The position numbers and the translations under genes were made by a program. DNA of 64,000 nucleotides, taken from assembly GCA_964345835.1 (NCBI GenBank), contig CAYFSL010000005.1, forward strand, positions 10,130 to 74,129, read 5' to 3'. Shown piece after piece: positions 8,511-16,933 of this stretch (position 1 is the stretch's first letter; the number at the start of each line of letters is the position of its first letter). The DNA comes from JAAYEL01 sp964345835 (GTDB lineage: Bacteria; Bacillota; Clostridia; Tissierellales; Peptoniphilaceae). The notes beneath the pieces were generated by a model that saw only the letters and a program-made list of their open reading frames with translations, was not told the DNA's origin and made no database searches.

Positions 8511-9254
8511 CTAAAAGTCAAAGCCTTGCTCTTTAATGGCTTCAAAGATTTCATCCCTCTTAGCTATCTTGATACTATTTTTGTCAACCACTTGCTTGGT
8601 AAATGAATCCAAGGCCCTTGAAGGATCTCTTAAATCATAATAGGTTTGCATAACCTTGTCATAGTCAGCAAGCTCTTCCAAATAGCTATCTTTCTTTTCA
8701 TACTCGTCAACAAATACCTTTTTTGATATGTCCATCCTAGGTTTTAGGGCAGGATCTTGGTTAGGATACCCTATTCCAAGACCTACAACAGGGAAGGTAT
8801 ACTCTGGTAAATTCAAAATCTTTATAACTTCCTTGCAATCATTTAAGATGCTTCCAAAATATACTATTCCCAACCCATTCATCTCAGCAGCAACAGAAAT
8901 GTTTTGTGCCATTAGGCAAGCATCTGTCCATCCTTGGAAGAACTTATCAGCATCATGGGCATAAATCTTATCAGCTTGTCTTTCTTCCATAATCCTGGTA
9001 TTCCTATAATTATCTACAATAAATATAAGAAGTTCTGGAGCTGTAGCCAAGTACTTTTGATTGGCTAACTTAGCAAGAGCCTGTCTTTTTTCAGGGTCTT
9101 TAACCCTAATTATAGAGGCATTTTGCATACCATTAGAGGTTGATGTCCTATTTGCGACCTCTAGTAGTTTTTCTACTAAGCCATCATCTATCCTCTCGTC
9201 AGTCCAAGACCTTATACTCCTGTGTTCAAGTAAATAATCAATATTGTTGTTCAT
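8511..9254 (-). CDS. NfsA-like nitroreductase family flavoprotein
   Basis: A 247-residue member of the FMN-dependent nitroreductase superfamily, closest in layout to NfsA/FRP-type NAD(P)H oxidoreductases that reduce nitro compounds, quinones or flavins. Visible hallmarks are the N-terminal HRSIRSW FMN-phosphate segment, STSNGMQNASIIRV, the central ACLMAQNISVAAEMNGLGIVYFGSI helix and VVGLGIGYP before the C-terminal NfsA-type tail. A GGGGGG-type ribosome site precedes ATG 9254, 9 bases after upp, so it is probably the last gene of the tsaC-rpiB-upp group. The physiological substrate is unknown. Confidence 0.88.
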   Translation of the reverse strand: MNNNIDYLLEHRSIRSWTDERIDDGLVEKLLEVANRTSTSNGMQNASIIRVKDPEKRQALAKLANQKYLATAPELLIFIVDNYRNTRIMEERQADKIYAHDADKFFQGWTDACLMAQNISVAAEMNGLGIVYFGSILNDCKEVIKILNLPEYTFPVVGLGIGYPNQDPALKPRMDISKKVFVDEYEKKDSYLEELADYDKVMQTYYDLRDPSRALDSFTKQVVDKNSIKIAKRDEIFEAIKEQGFDF

Positions 9255-9263
9255 ATTTCCCCC

Positions 9264-9893
9264 CTATTTTGTTCCAAATAGCCTATCACCAGCATCTCCA
9301 AGACCTGGTAGGATGTAGGCGTGGTCATTAAGCTCCCTATCAAGGGCAGCAACATATATGTCTACGTCTGGATGGGCTTTTTTTACTGCTTCAACCCCTT
9401 CTGGAGCTGCTATTAAATTAATAAGCCTAATAGATTTAACCCCGTATTTTTTAAGAGAATCAATAGCATCAATAGCTGATCCACCTGTAGCTAGCATAGG
9501 ATCAAGCAAAAATATATCCCTGTCCTTAATATCTGTCGGCAACTTTAGATAATACTCAACTGGAAGAAGGGTCTCTGGGTCCCTGTAAAGTCCTATATGA
9601 CCGACCTTAGCAGATGGAAGAATACTCAGCATACCATCAACCATACCAAGACCAGCTCTTAGTATCGGAACAAGGCCAAGCTTTTTGCCAGAAAGTCTAT
9701 AGCCAGTGCACTTTTCAAGCGGGGTCTCTACCTCTATCTCCTCTAGTGGAAGGTCCCTAGTAACTTCAAAAGCCATAAGCATTGAAATTTCTGAAACTAT
9801 CTTCCTAAATTCATTTGTACCAGTATTAACATCCCTTAAGATGCTAACCTTGTGCTTTATTAATGGGTGGTCCAATACTGTAACTTTACTCAT
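9264..9893 (-). CDS. upp: Uracil phosphoribosyltransferase
   Basis: The pyrimidine salvage enzyme that converts uracil and PRPP to UMP. The product is 209 residues, the normal length. It starts with VLDHPLIKHKVSILRD and includes TPLEKCTGYRLSGKKLGLVPILRAGLGM, the PRPP loop LLDPMLATGGSA and the uracil-binding C-terminus YILPGLGDAGDRLFGTK. Its start overlaps the last codons of rpiB by 8 bases, so translation is likely coupled. Confidence 0.97.
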   Translation of the reverse strand: MSKVTVLDHPLIKHKVSILRDVNTGTNEFRKIVSEISMLMAFEVTRDLPLEEIEVETPLEKCTGYRLSGKKLGLVPILRAGLGMVDGMLSILPSAKVGHIGLYRDPETLLPVEYYLKLPTDIKDRDIFLLDPMLATGGSAIDAIDSLKKYGVKSIRLINLIAAPEGVEAVKKAHPDVDIYVAALDRELNDHAYILPGLGDAGDRLFGTK

Positions 9894-10329
9894 TTATTCC
9901 TCCTTCTAATTTATCGATTCTCCTTTGGTGCCTTTCTTCTCCTGAGAAATCAGTATCTAGGTATGCATCTACTATATCTATAGCGAGTTCTACCCCAATT
10001 ACTCTAGCTCCTAGGCATAAGACATTTGAATTATTATGCAACCTAGTCAACCTAGCAGAATATGGTTCAGAGCAAAGTGAAGCCCTGATTCCATCAACCT
10101 TGTTACAGGCTATGCTCATCCCGATTCCTGTCCCACAGATAGCTATCCCCAAGTCCGCCTGACCATCAACTATCTTCTTGCACATAGAATGAGCATAGTC
10201 GGGATAGTCAACAGAGGTCTTATCAAATGGTCCTATATCTTCTACTTTTATACCCTTTTTTTCAATATGGTCTTTAAGGATTTCCTTTAATTCGATTCCG
10301 GCATGATCCGATGTTATTACAAGCTTCAA
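9886..10329 (-). CDS. rpiB: Ribose 5-phosphate isomerase B
   Basis: A 147-residue RpiB/LacA/LacB family enzyme interconverting ribulose 5-phosphate and ribose 5-phosphate. It begins LVITSDHAGIELKE and shows DIGPFDKTSVDYPDYA, the catalytic segment GIAICGTGIGMSIACNK with the active cysteine, and LCLGARVIG. It overlaps tsaC by 4 bases and upp by 8 bases, giving a tight operon; rpiB next to upp is common in Firmicutes and joins pentose phosphate supply to nucleotide salvage. Transketolase is also in this window. Confidence 0.96.
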   Translation of the reverse strand: MKLVITSDHAGIELKEILKDHIEKKGIKVEDIGPFDKTSVDYPDYAHSMCKKIVDGQADLGIAICGTGIGMSIACNKVDGIRASLCSEPYSARLTRLHNNSNVLCLGARVIGVELAIDIVDAYLDTDFSGEERHQRRIDKLEGGINE

Positions 10330-11372
10330 TTTTTACCTCCTATATTATAAACCCTGCCTGATGCAGATTTTTTTAACCTGTTCATAATGGTTAAGCCATA
10401 GCCTTCTTCTTCAACTCCATGGACAAGGACCAGGTCTATTCCCTTGTGGTCCATCTCTCTCAAGGCTGTAAATAGGACCTTTCCCATATCGTCAAGCAGG
10501 CTCTTACTTCCCATATTAATTGCCATATCCACCCCTTTCGGAACCCTGTCCTCCTGGAAGTGCATAAGGCCTATCTTTTCCTTTTTATCCTCTAACCTTT
10601 TTTCTACTAACCTATTAAAATCTTCACTACTTCCTATATAGACCTCAACTCTGGCCTTAGGAGCATAATGCTTATACTTTTGACCAGGAGCCCTTGGCAC
10701 CTCCTTGCTATCCTTTAGAGCAAGGTCCAATCCTATCCCTGGCCAATACTTATCTAGAAATTCCCTTGTATAGTAGCCTGGCCTAAGTATAGTCTTTTTT
10801 TCTCCTGTCAAGTCAACTACGGTCGATTCAAGACCTATTCCACAGTCTCCCCCATCTAGGATTGCCTCAATCCTACCGTCCATATCCTCCAAAACATCTC
10901 TTGCATTAGTTGGGGATGGCTTGGTAGAAAGGTTGGCTGAAGGAGCTGCAAGAGGAAGATCGCAAAGGGCAATCAACTCCCTTGTAATCTTTTTTTTAGG
11001 CATCCTTATGGCTACACTGTCAAGTCCCCCACTAATCTCCATAGGTACAAGGTTTGACTTTTTTAATACAACCGTTAAAGGCCCCGGCCAGAGTTTTTTT
11101 AGAATTTCCCTATCTTCTTCCTTTAGGCCAACAGTCAGCCTATCTAATTCATCCATCTTTGAGATATGGAGGATTAAAGGGTTGTCCATGGGCCTATTTT
11201 TTGCTTTAAAGACTCTTTCTATAGCCCTCTTATCAAGGCCATTACAAGCCAGTCCATAAACAGTTTCTGTCGGTATTGCAAGGAGACCACCAGCCTTTAT
11301 TAAGTCCGCTAGCTCCTTTAACCTGTCATAATCTATGTTATTTTCATCAATCTTATAAATTTTAGTTTGCAT
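10326..11372 (-). CDS. tsaC: L-threonylcarbamoyladenylate synthase (Sua5 type)
   Basis: Makes threonylcarbamoyl-AMP from threonine, bicarbonate and ATP, the first step of t6A37 modification of ANN-decoding tRNAs. The product is 348 residues, the long two-domain Sua5 form. The YrdC domain (about 15-200) contains IPTETVYGLACNG, KNRPMDNPLILHI, WPGPLTVVL, VAIRMP and APSANLSTKPSPT. A Sua5 C-terminal domain follows after the APGQKYKHYAPKARVEV linker. ATG 11372 is preferred over the upstream ATG because GAGGT lies six bases before it. It is the first gene of the tsaC-rpiB-upp operon. Confidence 0.95.
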   Translation of the reverse strand: MQTKIYKIDENNIDYDRLKELADLIKAGGLLAIPTETVYGLACNGLDKRAIERVFKAKNRPMDNPLILHISKMDELDRLTVGLKEEDREILKKLWPGPLTVVLKKSNLVPMEISGGLDSVAIRMPKKKITRELIALCDLPLAAPSANLSTKPSPTNARDVLEDMDGRIEAILDGGDCGIGLESTVVDLTGEKKTILRPGYYTREFLDKYWPGIGLDLALKDSKEVPRAPGQKYKHYAPKARVEVYIGSSEDFNRLVEKRLEDKKEKIGLMHFQEDRVPKGVDMAINMGSKSLLDDMGKVLFTALREMDHKGIDLVLVHGVEEEGYGLTIMNRLKKSASGRVYNIGGKN

Positions 11373-11404
11373 TTGCCTACCTCTCATCTATTTTACCATA
11401 GACT

Positions 11405-11436
11405 CAAAAACAGAGATAGATTTTTACTCCTATCTC
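11405..11436 (-). terminator. Terminator after the CDF transporter gene
   Basis: On the minus strand GAGATAG (11436-11430) and CTATCTC (11419-11413) form a 7-bp stem, followed by TGTTTTTGAG. It lies between the CDF stop and the tsaC start. Confidence 0.6.
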
Positions 11437-11447
11437 CTTTATTTTTT

Positions 11448-12464
11448 TCATTTATTAATTCTTTTTTCTTTGATTTTATCTAGGACCCTCTGTCTCTCCT
11501 CGCTTGTAAGAGCTCTGCATGGGGCTGGATTAAACACATCCTGGTTCAGGCAGTAGCAAGGGTCTGTATGGATGGATAGGTCTACAAAAAGCTCCTCCTT
11601 GACCTCTTTTTCTAGCCTGTCTACAATTTCGTGCATGGTATACAAGTCAATATTTACTGGAACTTCGACGTGAGCCGTTCCAAATAACTTGTTCTTGCCA
11701 TAGTCATGGATTTCAACATCGTGGACCCCTATTACATATTGACCGCTCATAAGGATTTCTTCAATTCTTTCGGTGGTCTCATCATCGACGTCCTTACCCA
11801 GAAGAATTTCCCCCATGTCGATAAATATTTCTATTCCAGCCTTAACTATAATGACAGAAACGGCTAGACCTACTGGTCCTTCTATCTGGATCTTAGCAAA
11901 ACTTGACAAAAAAACCGAAAGAATTACTACAAAAGTCATAATTATGTCGTTTTTCGAGTCAACTGCCTGGGATAAGTTTAAGGGAGAATCAATTAACCTA
12001 TAGACCTTCATATTATAAAAATACATATATACCTTTATGCTAATAGACAGTAAAAGGATTATTAGGGCTGGAAGGCTAGTGCTTATATCCCTTGGCTTAA
12101 ATATGCTCTCAATAGATGACTTAAAAAGAGAAAGTCCAATCAAGACTATGAAAATCCCAACTGAAAGTGAGGCTATATATTCCCCCCTTCCATGACCATA
12201 AGGGTGGCCCTTATCCGCTGGTTTGTTGGACAAGTAGGACCCTACTACTGTAATTATGCTGGCAAAGCTATCAGAGAGGTTGTTGACCGCATCTGAAATT
12301 ACAGATATAGAGTTGATTATTATACCTATTGCGAGCTTTACCAGGAATAAAAGGACATTGAAAAATATCCCCATATACCCAGTAAGACTGATTAATTTGT
12401 TCCTATTTTCTGTATCTTCAAAATTATGGCTTTTGATGAACTTATTTATTAAAAAGTTAAGCAA
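11448..12464 (-). CDS. Cation diffusion facilitator transporter
   Basis: A 338-residue CDF-family metal/proton antiporter that exports divalent cations such as Zn, Mn or Fe. Six hydrophobic segments lie between about 28 and 215. Metal-site residues appear as SDAVNNLSDS in TM2, with HPYGHGRGEYI in the following cytosolic loop. A cytosolic ferredoxin-like domain with VHDVEIHDYG and AHVEV follows. The tail carries three cysteines (CYCLNQDVFNPAPC), which could bind metal but are not diagnostic. The gene lies 9 bases downstream of the MATE exporter. Metal specificity cannot be read from the sequence. Confidence 0.92.
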   Translation of the reverse strand: MLNFLINKFIKSHNFEDTENRNKLISLTGYMGIFFNVLLFLVKLAIGIIINSISVISDAVNNLSDSFASIITVVGSYLSNKPADKGHPYGHGRGEYIASLSVGIFIVLIGLSLFKSSIESIFKPRDISTSLPALIILLLSISIKVYMYFYNMKVYRLIDSPLNLSQAVDSKNDIIMTFVVILSVFLSSFAKIQIEGPVGLAVSVIIVKAGIEIFIDMGEILLGKDVDDETTERIEEILMSGQYVIGVHDVEIHDYGKNKLFGTAHVEVPVNIDLYTMHEIVDRLEKEVKEELFVDLSIHTDPCYCLNQDVFNPAPCRALTSEERQRVLDKIKEKRINK

Positions 12465-12473
12465 AGCTACCTC

Positions 12474-13793
12474 CTAGCCGTGGTATTCCATAGGGATAAT
12501 ATCCCTGCTTTTATAGATATAGTGTGAATATATTACGATTAAGACATTTGAGATGACCATTCCTATCCAAATGGCAAGTTGCCCCATTGAAGTAAACCTC
12601 TGGCATATTAAGACAAATGGAACCCTTATAACCCAGAGTCTACCATTTGACATATGCATAGAGTATTTCATCTGACCGACTCCTTGGAAAGTACCTTGGT
12701 AGACGGTAAATAAGCCTATGAAGGGCATATTTATAATTGCATAAGGCAGGTAATCCATGGCTATACTGTAAACATGGGTGTCCTTGGCAGGATCTAAGAA
12801 AATACTAAGTAGCTGCCTTGAGAACAAGCCCACTAACAAGATACCTATAGCAGAAGATATCAAGTTCATAATGGTTGCATCTCTCACTATTTGCCTAGCC
12901 CTGTCGAACTTCTTAGCCCCCATATTCTGACCTATCATAGCGGTCATGGCAGCAGAAATACCCATGGCGATTTGCAACCAGAGCTCGGTAATCCTATTTA
13001 CCATCGAAAATCCTGCGACCAAGTCCTTACCATAAACAACCAGGATGGAGTTCATGACAGTAAATCCTAGTGCTGCCCCACTTTGTCCGATTGCCATGGG
13101 AACAGCCATATTGAATAATTTCTTAATATAGTGCTTGTCAGCCTTCATCCTAGATAGAGATATTTCAACCTCTGATGTATCTCTTTTAACGGCAATAAAC
13201 CCTATAACTACAGCGATTAACTTAGCTAAGGCAGTTGCTATAGCAGCCCCAGCTATGCCCAGGTTAAGTCCTGGCAAGCCCACAAAAGGTATTTCCTTAA
13301 ATATAAAAATCGGGTCAAGGACAATGTTTAAGACCCCGGATATAAGCCCCATCATAGTTGTTGACTTGGTCTTTCCTTGAGCATTCAATATCGCTTGTAT
13401 AGCAAAATATATACTATCGATTAAAAAACAAATTGAGTTGACCTTAAAATAAATAACTGAGTATTTATATAGGTCTCCCTTGGCTCCCATAACTCCAATT
13501 ATAAATTCAGAGGTAAAAAAACCTAAAAGTGAAAAGCCTATCCCCAGTATTAGGGAAATTATAATCAAGTTATTGGCGTACTTACTAGCCTCTTCTTTCT
13601 TCCCTGCCCCAACCATTTGAGAAATAATAGAGGTACCTGCCACCGATACCCCGATGGCAATCGAAACGAAAAGAAATAGGAGTGGCCAGGTAAAGCTGGT
13701 AGCCGCGAATTGAGTTGTAGACAACCTCGCAACCCAGGCACCGTCTGCCATTACATATAAGGTGGATATTATATTGCTAAAAATAAGTGGCAA
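12474..13793 (-). CDS. MATE family efflux transporter (start uncertain)
   Basis: A multidrug and toxin extrusion family antiporter with about 12 hydrophobic segments and the typical N-half SNIISTLYVMADGAWVARL and GVSVAGTSIISQMVGAGKKEEA, repeated in the C-half as MTAMIGQNMGAKKFDRA. The given start is TTG 13793, the only conventional start codon in frame, and yields 439 residues with no ribosome site. The frame stays open upstream to 13865 and encodes LNGNTKKVLFSLSLPL, which looks like a real MATE N-terminus. A GGAGG (13878-13874) sits 8 bases before an ATA codon at 13865, which would give 463 residues. Substrate unknown. Confidence 0.88.
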   Translation of the reverse strand: MPLIFSNIISTLYVMADGAWVARLSTTQFAATSFTWPLLFLFVSIAIGVSVAGTSIISQMVGAGKKEEASKYANNLIIISLILGIGFSLLGFFTSEFIIGVMGAKGDLYKYSVIYFKVNSICFLIDSIYFAIQAILNAQGKTKSTTMMGLISGVLNIVLDPIFIFKEIPFVGLPGLNLGIAGAAIATALAKLIAVVIGFIAVKRDTSEVEISLSRMKADKHYIKKLFNMAVPMAIGQSGAALGFTVMNSILVVYGKDLVAGFSMVNRITELWLQIAMGISAAMTAMIGQNMGAKKFDRARQIVRDATIMNLISSAIGILLVGLFSRQLLSIFLDPAKDTHVYSIAMDYLPYAIINMPFIGLFTVYQGTFQGVGQMKYSMHMSNGRLWVIRVPFVLICQRFTSMGQLAIWIGMVISNVLIVIYSHYIYKSRDIIPMEYHG

Positions 13794-13854
13794 TGATAAG
13801 GAAAATAATACCTTCTTAGTGTTGCCATTTAATATTAATGATTTTTCTGAACTC

Positions 13855-14532
13855 TTATTTTTTATTTAAAACACCTCCTTTTAATAATTTTAACAAGTCT
13901 TCTCTTGTATCAACTATATACTTAGGCTTAAGCCCTAATAGATATTCCTTAGACCTAAAGCCCCAAGTAACTGCGATAAAGTCAACTCCTGAGTTTTCGG
14001 CTGTCATATAATCTACCTCGCTATCTCCAACCAGGATGACATCTTTTTTATCTACAGAAAATCTATCTAAAATCTTATTGACCATGTAGGGGTCTGGCTT
14101 TTTGGGAAAGCCATCCTCTTGGCCCATATAATAATCAAAGTATTTTTCAAAATCTATCTCCTTGAAAAGCCTCGATAAAGTATGCTGGGGCTTGTTGGAT
14201 AGGGCAACCAGCCCATAGCCCTCCTTCTTAAGGTCAATGAGGATATCTACTATCCCTTCATAGGCCTTAGTAAACCTACTAACCTCCTCTTGGTAGCTCC
14301 TGTGGTAGTCATCCACAGTTTTTTTAAGCAAGTCCTCATCATATTCCACCCCCCTCTTTTTCAAGAGGCTCTCAATCAAGTAATTAGAGCTATAACCCAG
14401 GACCTTTTCCACTTCCTTGTTAGTAAATCCCTCAAGTCCATGTCCTTCAAAGGCTTTGTTAACGTGGTATCTTATAGTATCTATAGTATTTAAAATAGTT
14501 CCATCAACATCAAATATAATAAGTTTCGTCAT
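13855..14532 (-). CDS. HAD family hydrolase, phosphoglycolate-phosphatase-like
   Basis: A 225-residue HAD-superfamily subfamily IA phosphatase. Motif I is IIFDVDGTILNT with the nucleophile and acid aspartates, a helical cap follows (about 15-80), motif II is LVALSNKP, the motif III lysine is in KKPDPYMV, and motif IV is VGDSEVDYMTAENSG. The overall form is that of PpaX/Gph phosphatases, but the substrate is a guess. Start ATG 14532 is preceded by TAGGAGAT and overlaps the end of the methyltransferase gene; its 3' end carries the GGAGG used by the MATE gene, so the three genes are probably coupled. Confidence 0.88.
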   Translation of the reverse strand: MTKLIIFDVDGTILNTIDTIRYHVNKAFEGHGLEGFTNKEVEKVLGYSSNYLIESLLKKRGVEYDEDLLKKTVDDYHRSYQEEVSRFTKAYEGIVDILIDLKKEGYGLVALSNKPQHTLSRLFKEIDFEKYFDYYMGQEDGFPKKPDPYMVNKILDRFSVDKKDVILVGDSEVDYMTAENSGVDFIAVTWGFRSKEYLLGLKPKYIVDTREDLLKLLKGGVLNKK

Positions 14533-14533
14533 T

Positions 14534-15244
14534 TTATCTCCTAAATTCATACATGGCAATCGAGCAGGCTATAGGTAGGTTAAAGCTATCTACCCTATCA
14601 GATTGGGGGATAAAGACTCTCCTGCCAAAGCTTGAATAACTAGAAGGTAAACCACTTCCTTCATTTCCAAAAACCAAGGAAAATGGTCTATCAGCCTTTT
14701 CTATCCTATATAGGCTATCCTCCAAGTCATTTGAAAGCATAAAAAGATATAGGTCTCTTCCTGGAAAATCCTTAAGATAGTCCTCAATAGTCTTAAATCT
14801 CCTTATCCTCATATCAAAAATCGACCCCATTGAAGCTCTAACAACCTTGGGGTTGAAGATATCGCAACAATTTCCAACCAGGACTAAATCCCTGAAGTCA
14901 AAACCATTCATGCTCCTTATGATAGTACCCAGGTTACCCATGTCGGATACTTCATTTAGAACAATATGGTCCTTATCGCTAGCCAGGTTCCCTTCAAATT
15001 TCCTAAAAATTGCCACAAGTAGGGTATTATCCTTTCTAGCCAACCTATTAACCGCTCTCGAATTTACTTCACATCTTATATTTTTATCCTTACATAAAGA
15101 AAAGACCCTATCTTTTTCATAAAAATCCTCGTGAACATAGACTTTTTCAACCAGGTCTGGTCTTTTGTCTAAAAGTTCTAAACTAGGAAATCCCCCTAGG
15201 GTATGAGAAAGTAAGCCCTCTTTGCTATATTTGTATTTATTCAT
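14534..15244 (-). CDS. TrmH/SpoU family RNA methyltransferase
   Basis: A 236-residue SPOUT methyltransferase that should 2'-O-methylate a ribose in rRNA or tRNA using SAM. A short substrate-binding N-terminal domain (about 1-85) is followed by the SpoU trefoil-knot domain with motif 1 NEVSDMGNLGTIIRSMNGF, motif 2 LVFGNEGSGL and motif 3 IPQSDRVDSFNLPIACSIAMYEF. ATG 15244 is preferred because GGAAGGTG lies just upstream; the longer ATG adds 11 residues without homology. Exact RNA target unknown. Confidence 0.88.
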   Translation of the reverse strand: MNKYKYSKEGLLSHTLGGFPSLELLDKRPDLVEKVYVHEDFYEKDRVFSLCKDKNIRCEVNSRAVNRLARKDNTLLVAIFRKFEGNLASDKDHIVLNEVSDMGNLGTIIRSMNGFDFRDLVLVGNCCDIFNPKVVRASMGSIFDMRIRRFKTIEDYLKDFPGRDLYLFMLSNDLEDSLYRIEKADRPFSLVFGNEGSGLPSSYSSFGRRVFIPQSDRVDSFNLPIACSIAMYEFRR

Positions 15245-15394
15245 AAAATCACCTTCCATATATTCTATATCTACCATAAAGTCTAGTCAAATATATTAAT
15301 TACTTGTATAATCTACATTATAACTATATTTTAACTATATTTTAATTATTTTCATAAAAGAAAAATAATTGATTAAACAAAAAATGGAGGAAAT

Positions 15395-16852
15395 ATGAAC
15401 GACAAAAAAAGAAATCTCAGCCTGCTGATGGATTTCTATGAACTGACAATGGCAAACGCCTACTTTGAAAATGGCCACGCAGACACTATTGGCTACTACG
15501 ACCTTTACTTTAGAAAGGCTCCGGACGGAGCGAGCTTCGCTATAGTAGCTGGCTTGGATACAGCCATTGACTACCTAGAAAACCTACATTTTGACAAGGA
15601 AGAAATAGACTTCCTTAGAAATAAAAAAATCTTTGATGAAAAATTCTTACAATATTTGGAAAATTTTAAGTTTGAATGTGATGTCTGGGCCATTCCAGAG
15701 GGAAGCGTAGTATTTGGCAATGAACCCCTTATGACTGTTAAGGGACCCTATATCCAGGCTCAATTACTTGAAACCATGCTTCTATTAACCATCAACCATC
15801 AATCTATGATTGCTACAAAGTCCAACCGTATGGTAAGGGCCTCTGAAGGAAGAGCTATTATGGAATTTGGTTCTAGAAGGGCTCAAGGCCCCGATGCTGC
15901 TAACCTTGGAGCAAAGGCCTCATACATAGGAGGGGTTGTAGGAACAGCCAACACCCTAGCAGACTACCTTTATGGTACACCCGCCCTAGGAACCATGGCC
16001 CATTCTTGGGTTCAATCCTTTGATACAGAGCTTGAAGCCTTTGAAACCTATGCTAAGACCTACCCTGACAAGACAACCCTTCTAATAGACACCTATGATA
16101 CTCTGAAATCTGGAGTACCAAATGCGATTAAGTGCTTCGATAATATCCTTAAACCTCTTGGAATAAGGCCTCAAGGGGTGAGGTTAGATTCTGGTGATAT
16201 GGCCTATTTATCAAAAGAAACAAGGAAAATGCTTGATGCCGCTGGTTATGAAGATGTAAAGATCGTTTCCTCAAACTCACTTGATGAGTTCAAAATCCGT
16301 GACCTTCTTCTTCAAGGAGCACAAATCGACTCTTTCGGAGTTGGTGAAAACCTAATAACCTCCAAGTCTACACCAGTTTTTGGGGGAGTTTACAAGCTAG
16401 TTGGCCTAGAAGAAGCTGGAGAAATCATCCCCAAGATTAAGATATCCGAAAATATTGAAAAGATTACCACTCCTGGTTTTAAACAAGTCTACAGGATCTA
16501 TGACCCTGAAACTGGTAAGGCCAAGGCTGACTTAATAACCCTTAGAGAAGAGAAAATAGATGAGAGCAAGCCTCTTACTATCTTCCATCCCATTTACACC
16601 TGGAAGAAGAAGACTATCAATAACTATACAATTAAGCCCCTACTTGTTCAAATATATGACAAGGGTAAATTAGTATATGAAAGACCAAGCCTTGAAGAAA
16701 TCAGACAACATTGTATGGAAGACTTAGACACTCTTTGGGACGAATACAAGCGTCTTGATAGCCCACAAATATATAAGGTTGACCTTAGCCAGGACCTATG
16801 GGACCTTAAATATCAACTTCTTAACGAGGCAAAGCAACATCTAAATGAATAA
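15395..16852 (+). CDS. pncB: Nicotinate phosphoribosyltransferase
   Basis: NAD salvage: converts nicotinate, PRPP and ATP to nicotinate mononucleotide. At 485 residues it fits the longer Gram-positive PncB type. Visible landmarks are LLMDFYELTMANAYF, EFGSRRAQGPDAANLGAK, the GTMAHSWVQSF segment with the phosphorylatable histidine, RLDSGDMAYLS and IDSFGVGENL. GGAGG precedes ATG 15395. The upstream region (15278-15394) contains two direct copies of AACTATATTTT (15322-15343) of unknown meaning. It is monocistronic and ends at a strong terminator. Confidence 0.95.
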   Translation: MNDKKRNLSLLMDFYELTMANAYFENGHADTIGYYDLYFRKAPDGASFAIVAGLDTAIDYLENLHFDKEEIDFLRNKKIFDEKFLQYLENFKFECDVWAIPEGSVVFGNEPLMTVKGPYIQAQLLETMLLLTINHQSMIATKSNRMVRASEGRAIMEFGSRRAQGPDAANLGAKASYIGGVVGTANTLADYLYGTPALGTMAHSWVQSFDTELEAFETYAKTYPDKTTLLIDTYDTLKSGVPNAIKCFDNILKPLGIRPQGVRLDSGDMAYLSKETRKMLDAAGYEDVKIVSSNSLDEFKIRDLLLQGAQIDSFGVGENLITSKSTPVFGGVYKLVGLEEAGEIIPKIKISENIEKITTPGFKQVYRIYDPETGKAKADLITLREEKIDESKPLTIFHPIYTWKKKTINNYTIKPLLVQIYDKGKLVYERPSLEEIRQHCMEDLDTLWDEYKRLDSPQIYKVDLSQDLWDLKYQLLNEAKQHLNE

Positions 16853-16863
16853 AATTCAAACTA

Positions 16864-16912
16864 AAACCCGCCTGCATCAGAGCTTATAGCTAAGCGCAGG
16901 TGGGTTTATTGT
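16864..16912. terminator. Bidirectional terminator between pncB and the M42 peptidase
   Basis: AAACCCGCCTGC (16864-16875) pairs with GCAGGTGGGTTT (16896-16907), one G-T pair, followed by T-rich sequence. On the other strand the hairpin is also followed by a TTTTAGTTT run, so it can serve both convergent genes. Confidence 0.8.
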
Positions 16913-16933
16913 TATTATTATTCAGTTTATCCC

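Noticed and set aside
15322..15343. Tandem AACTATATTTT repeat upstream of pncB as an operator
   Set aside because: Two copies in very AT-rich DNA are likely by chance; no known NAD-regulator site matches.
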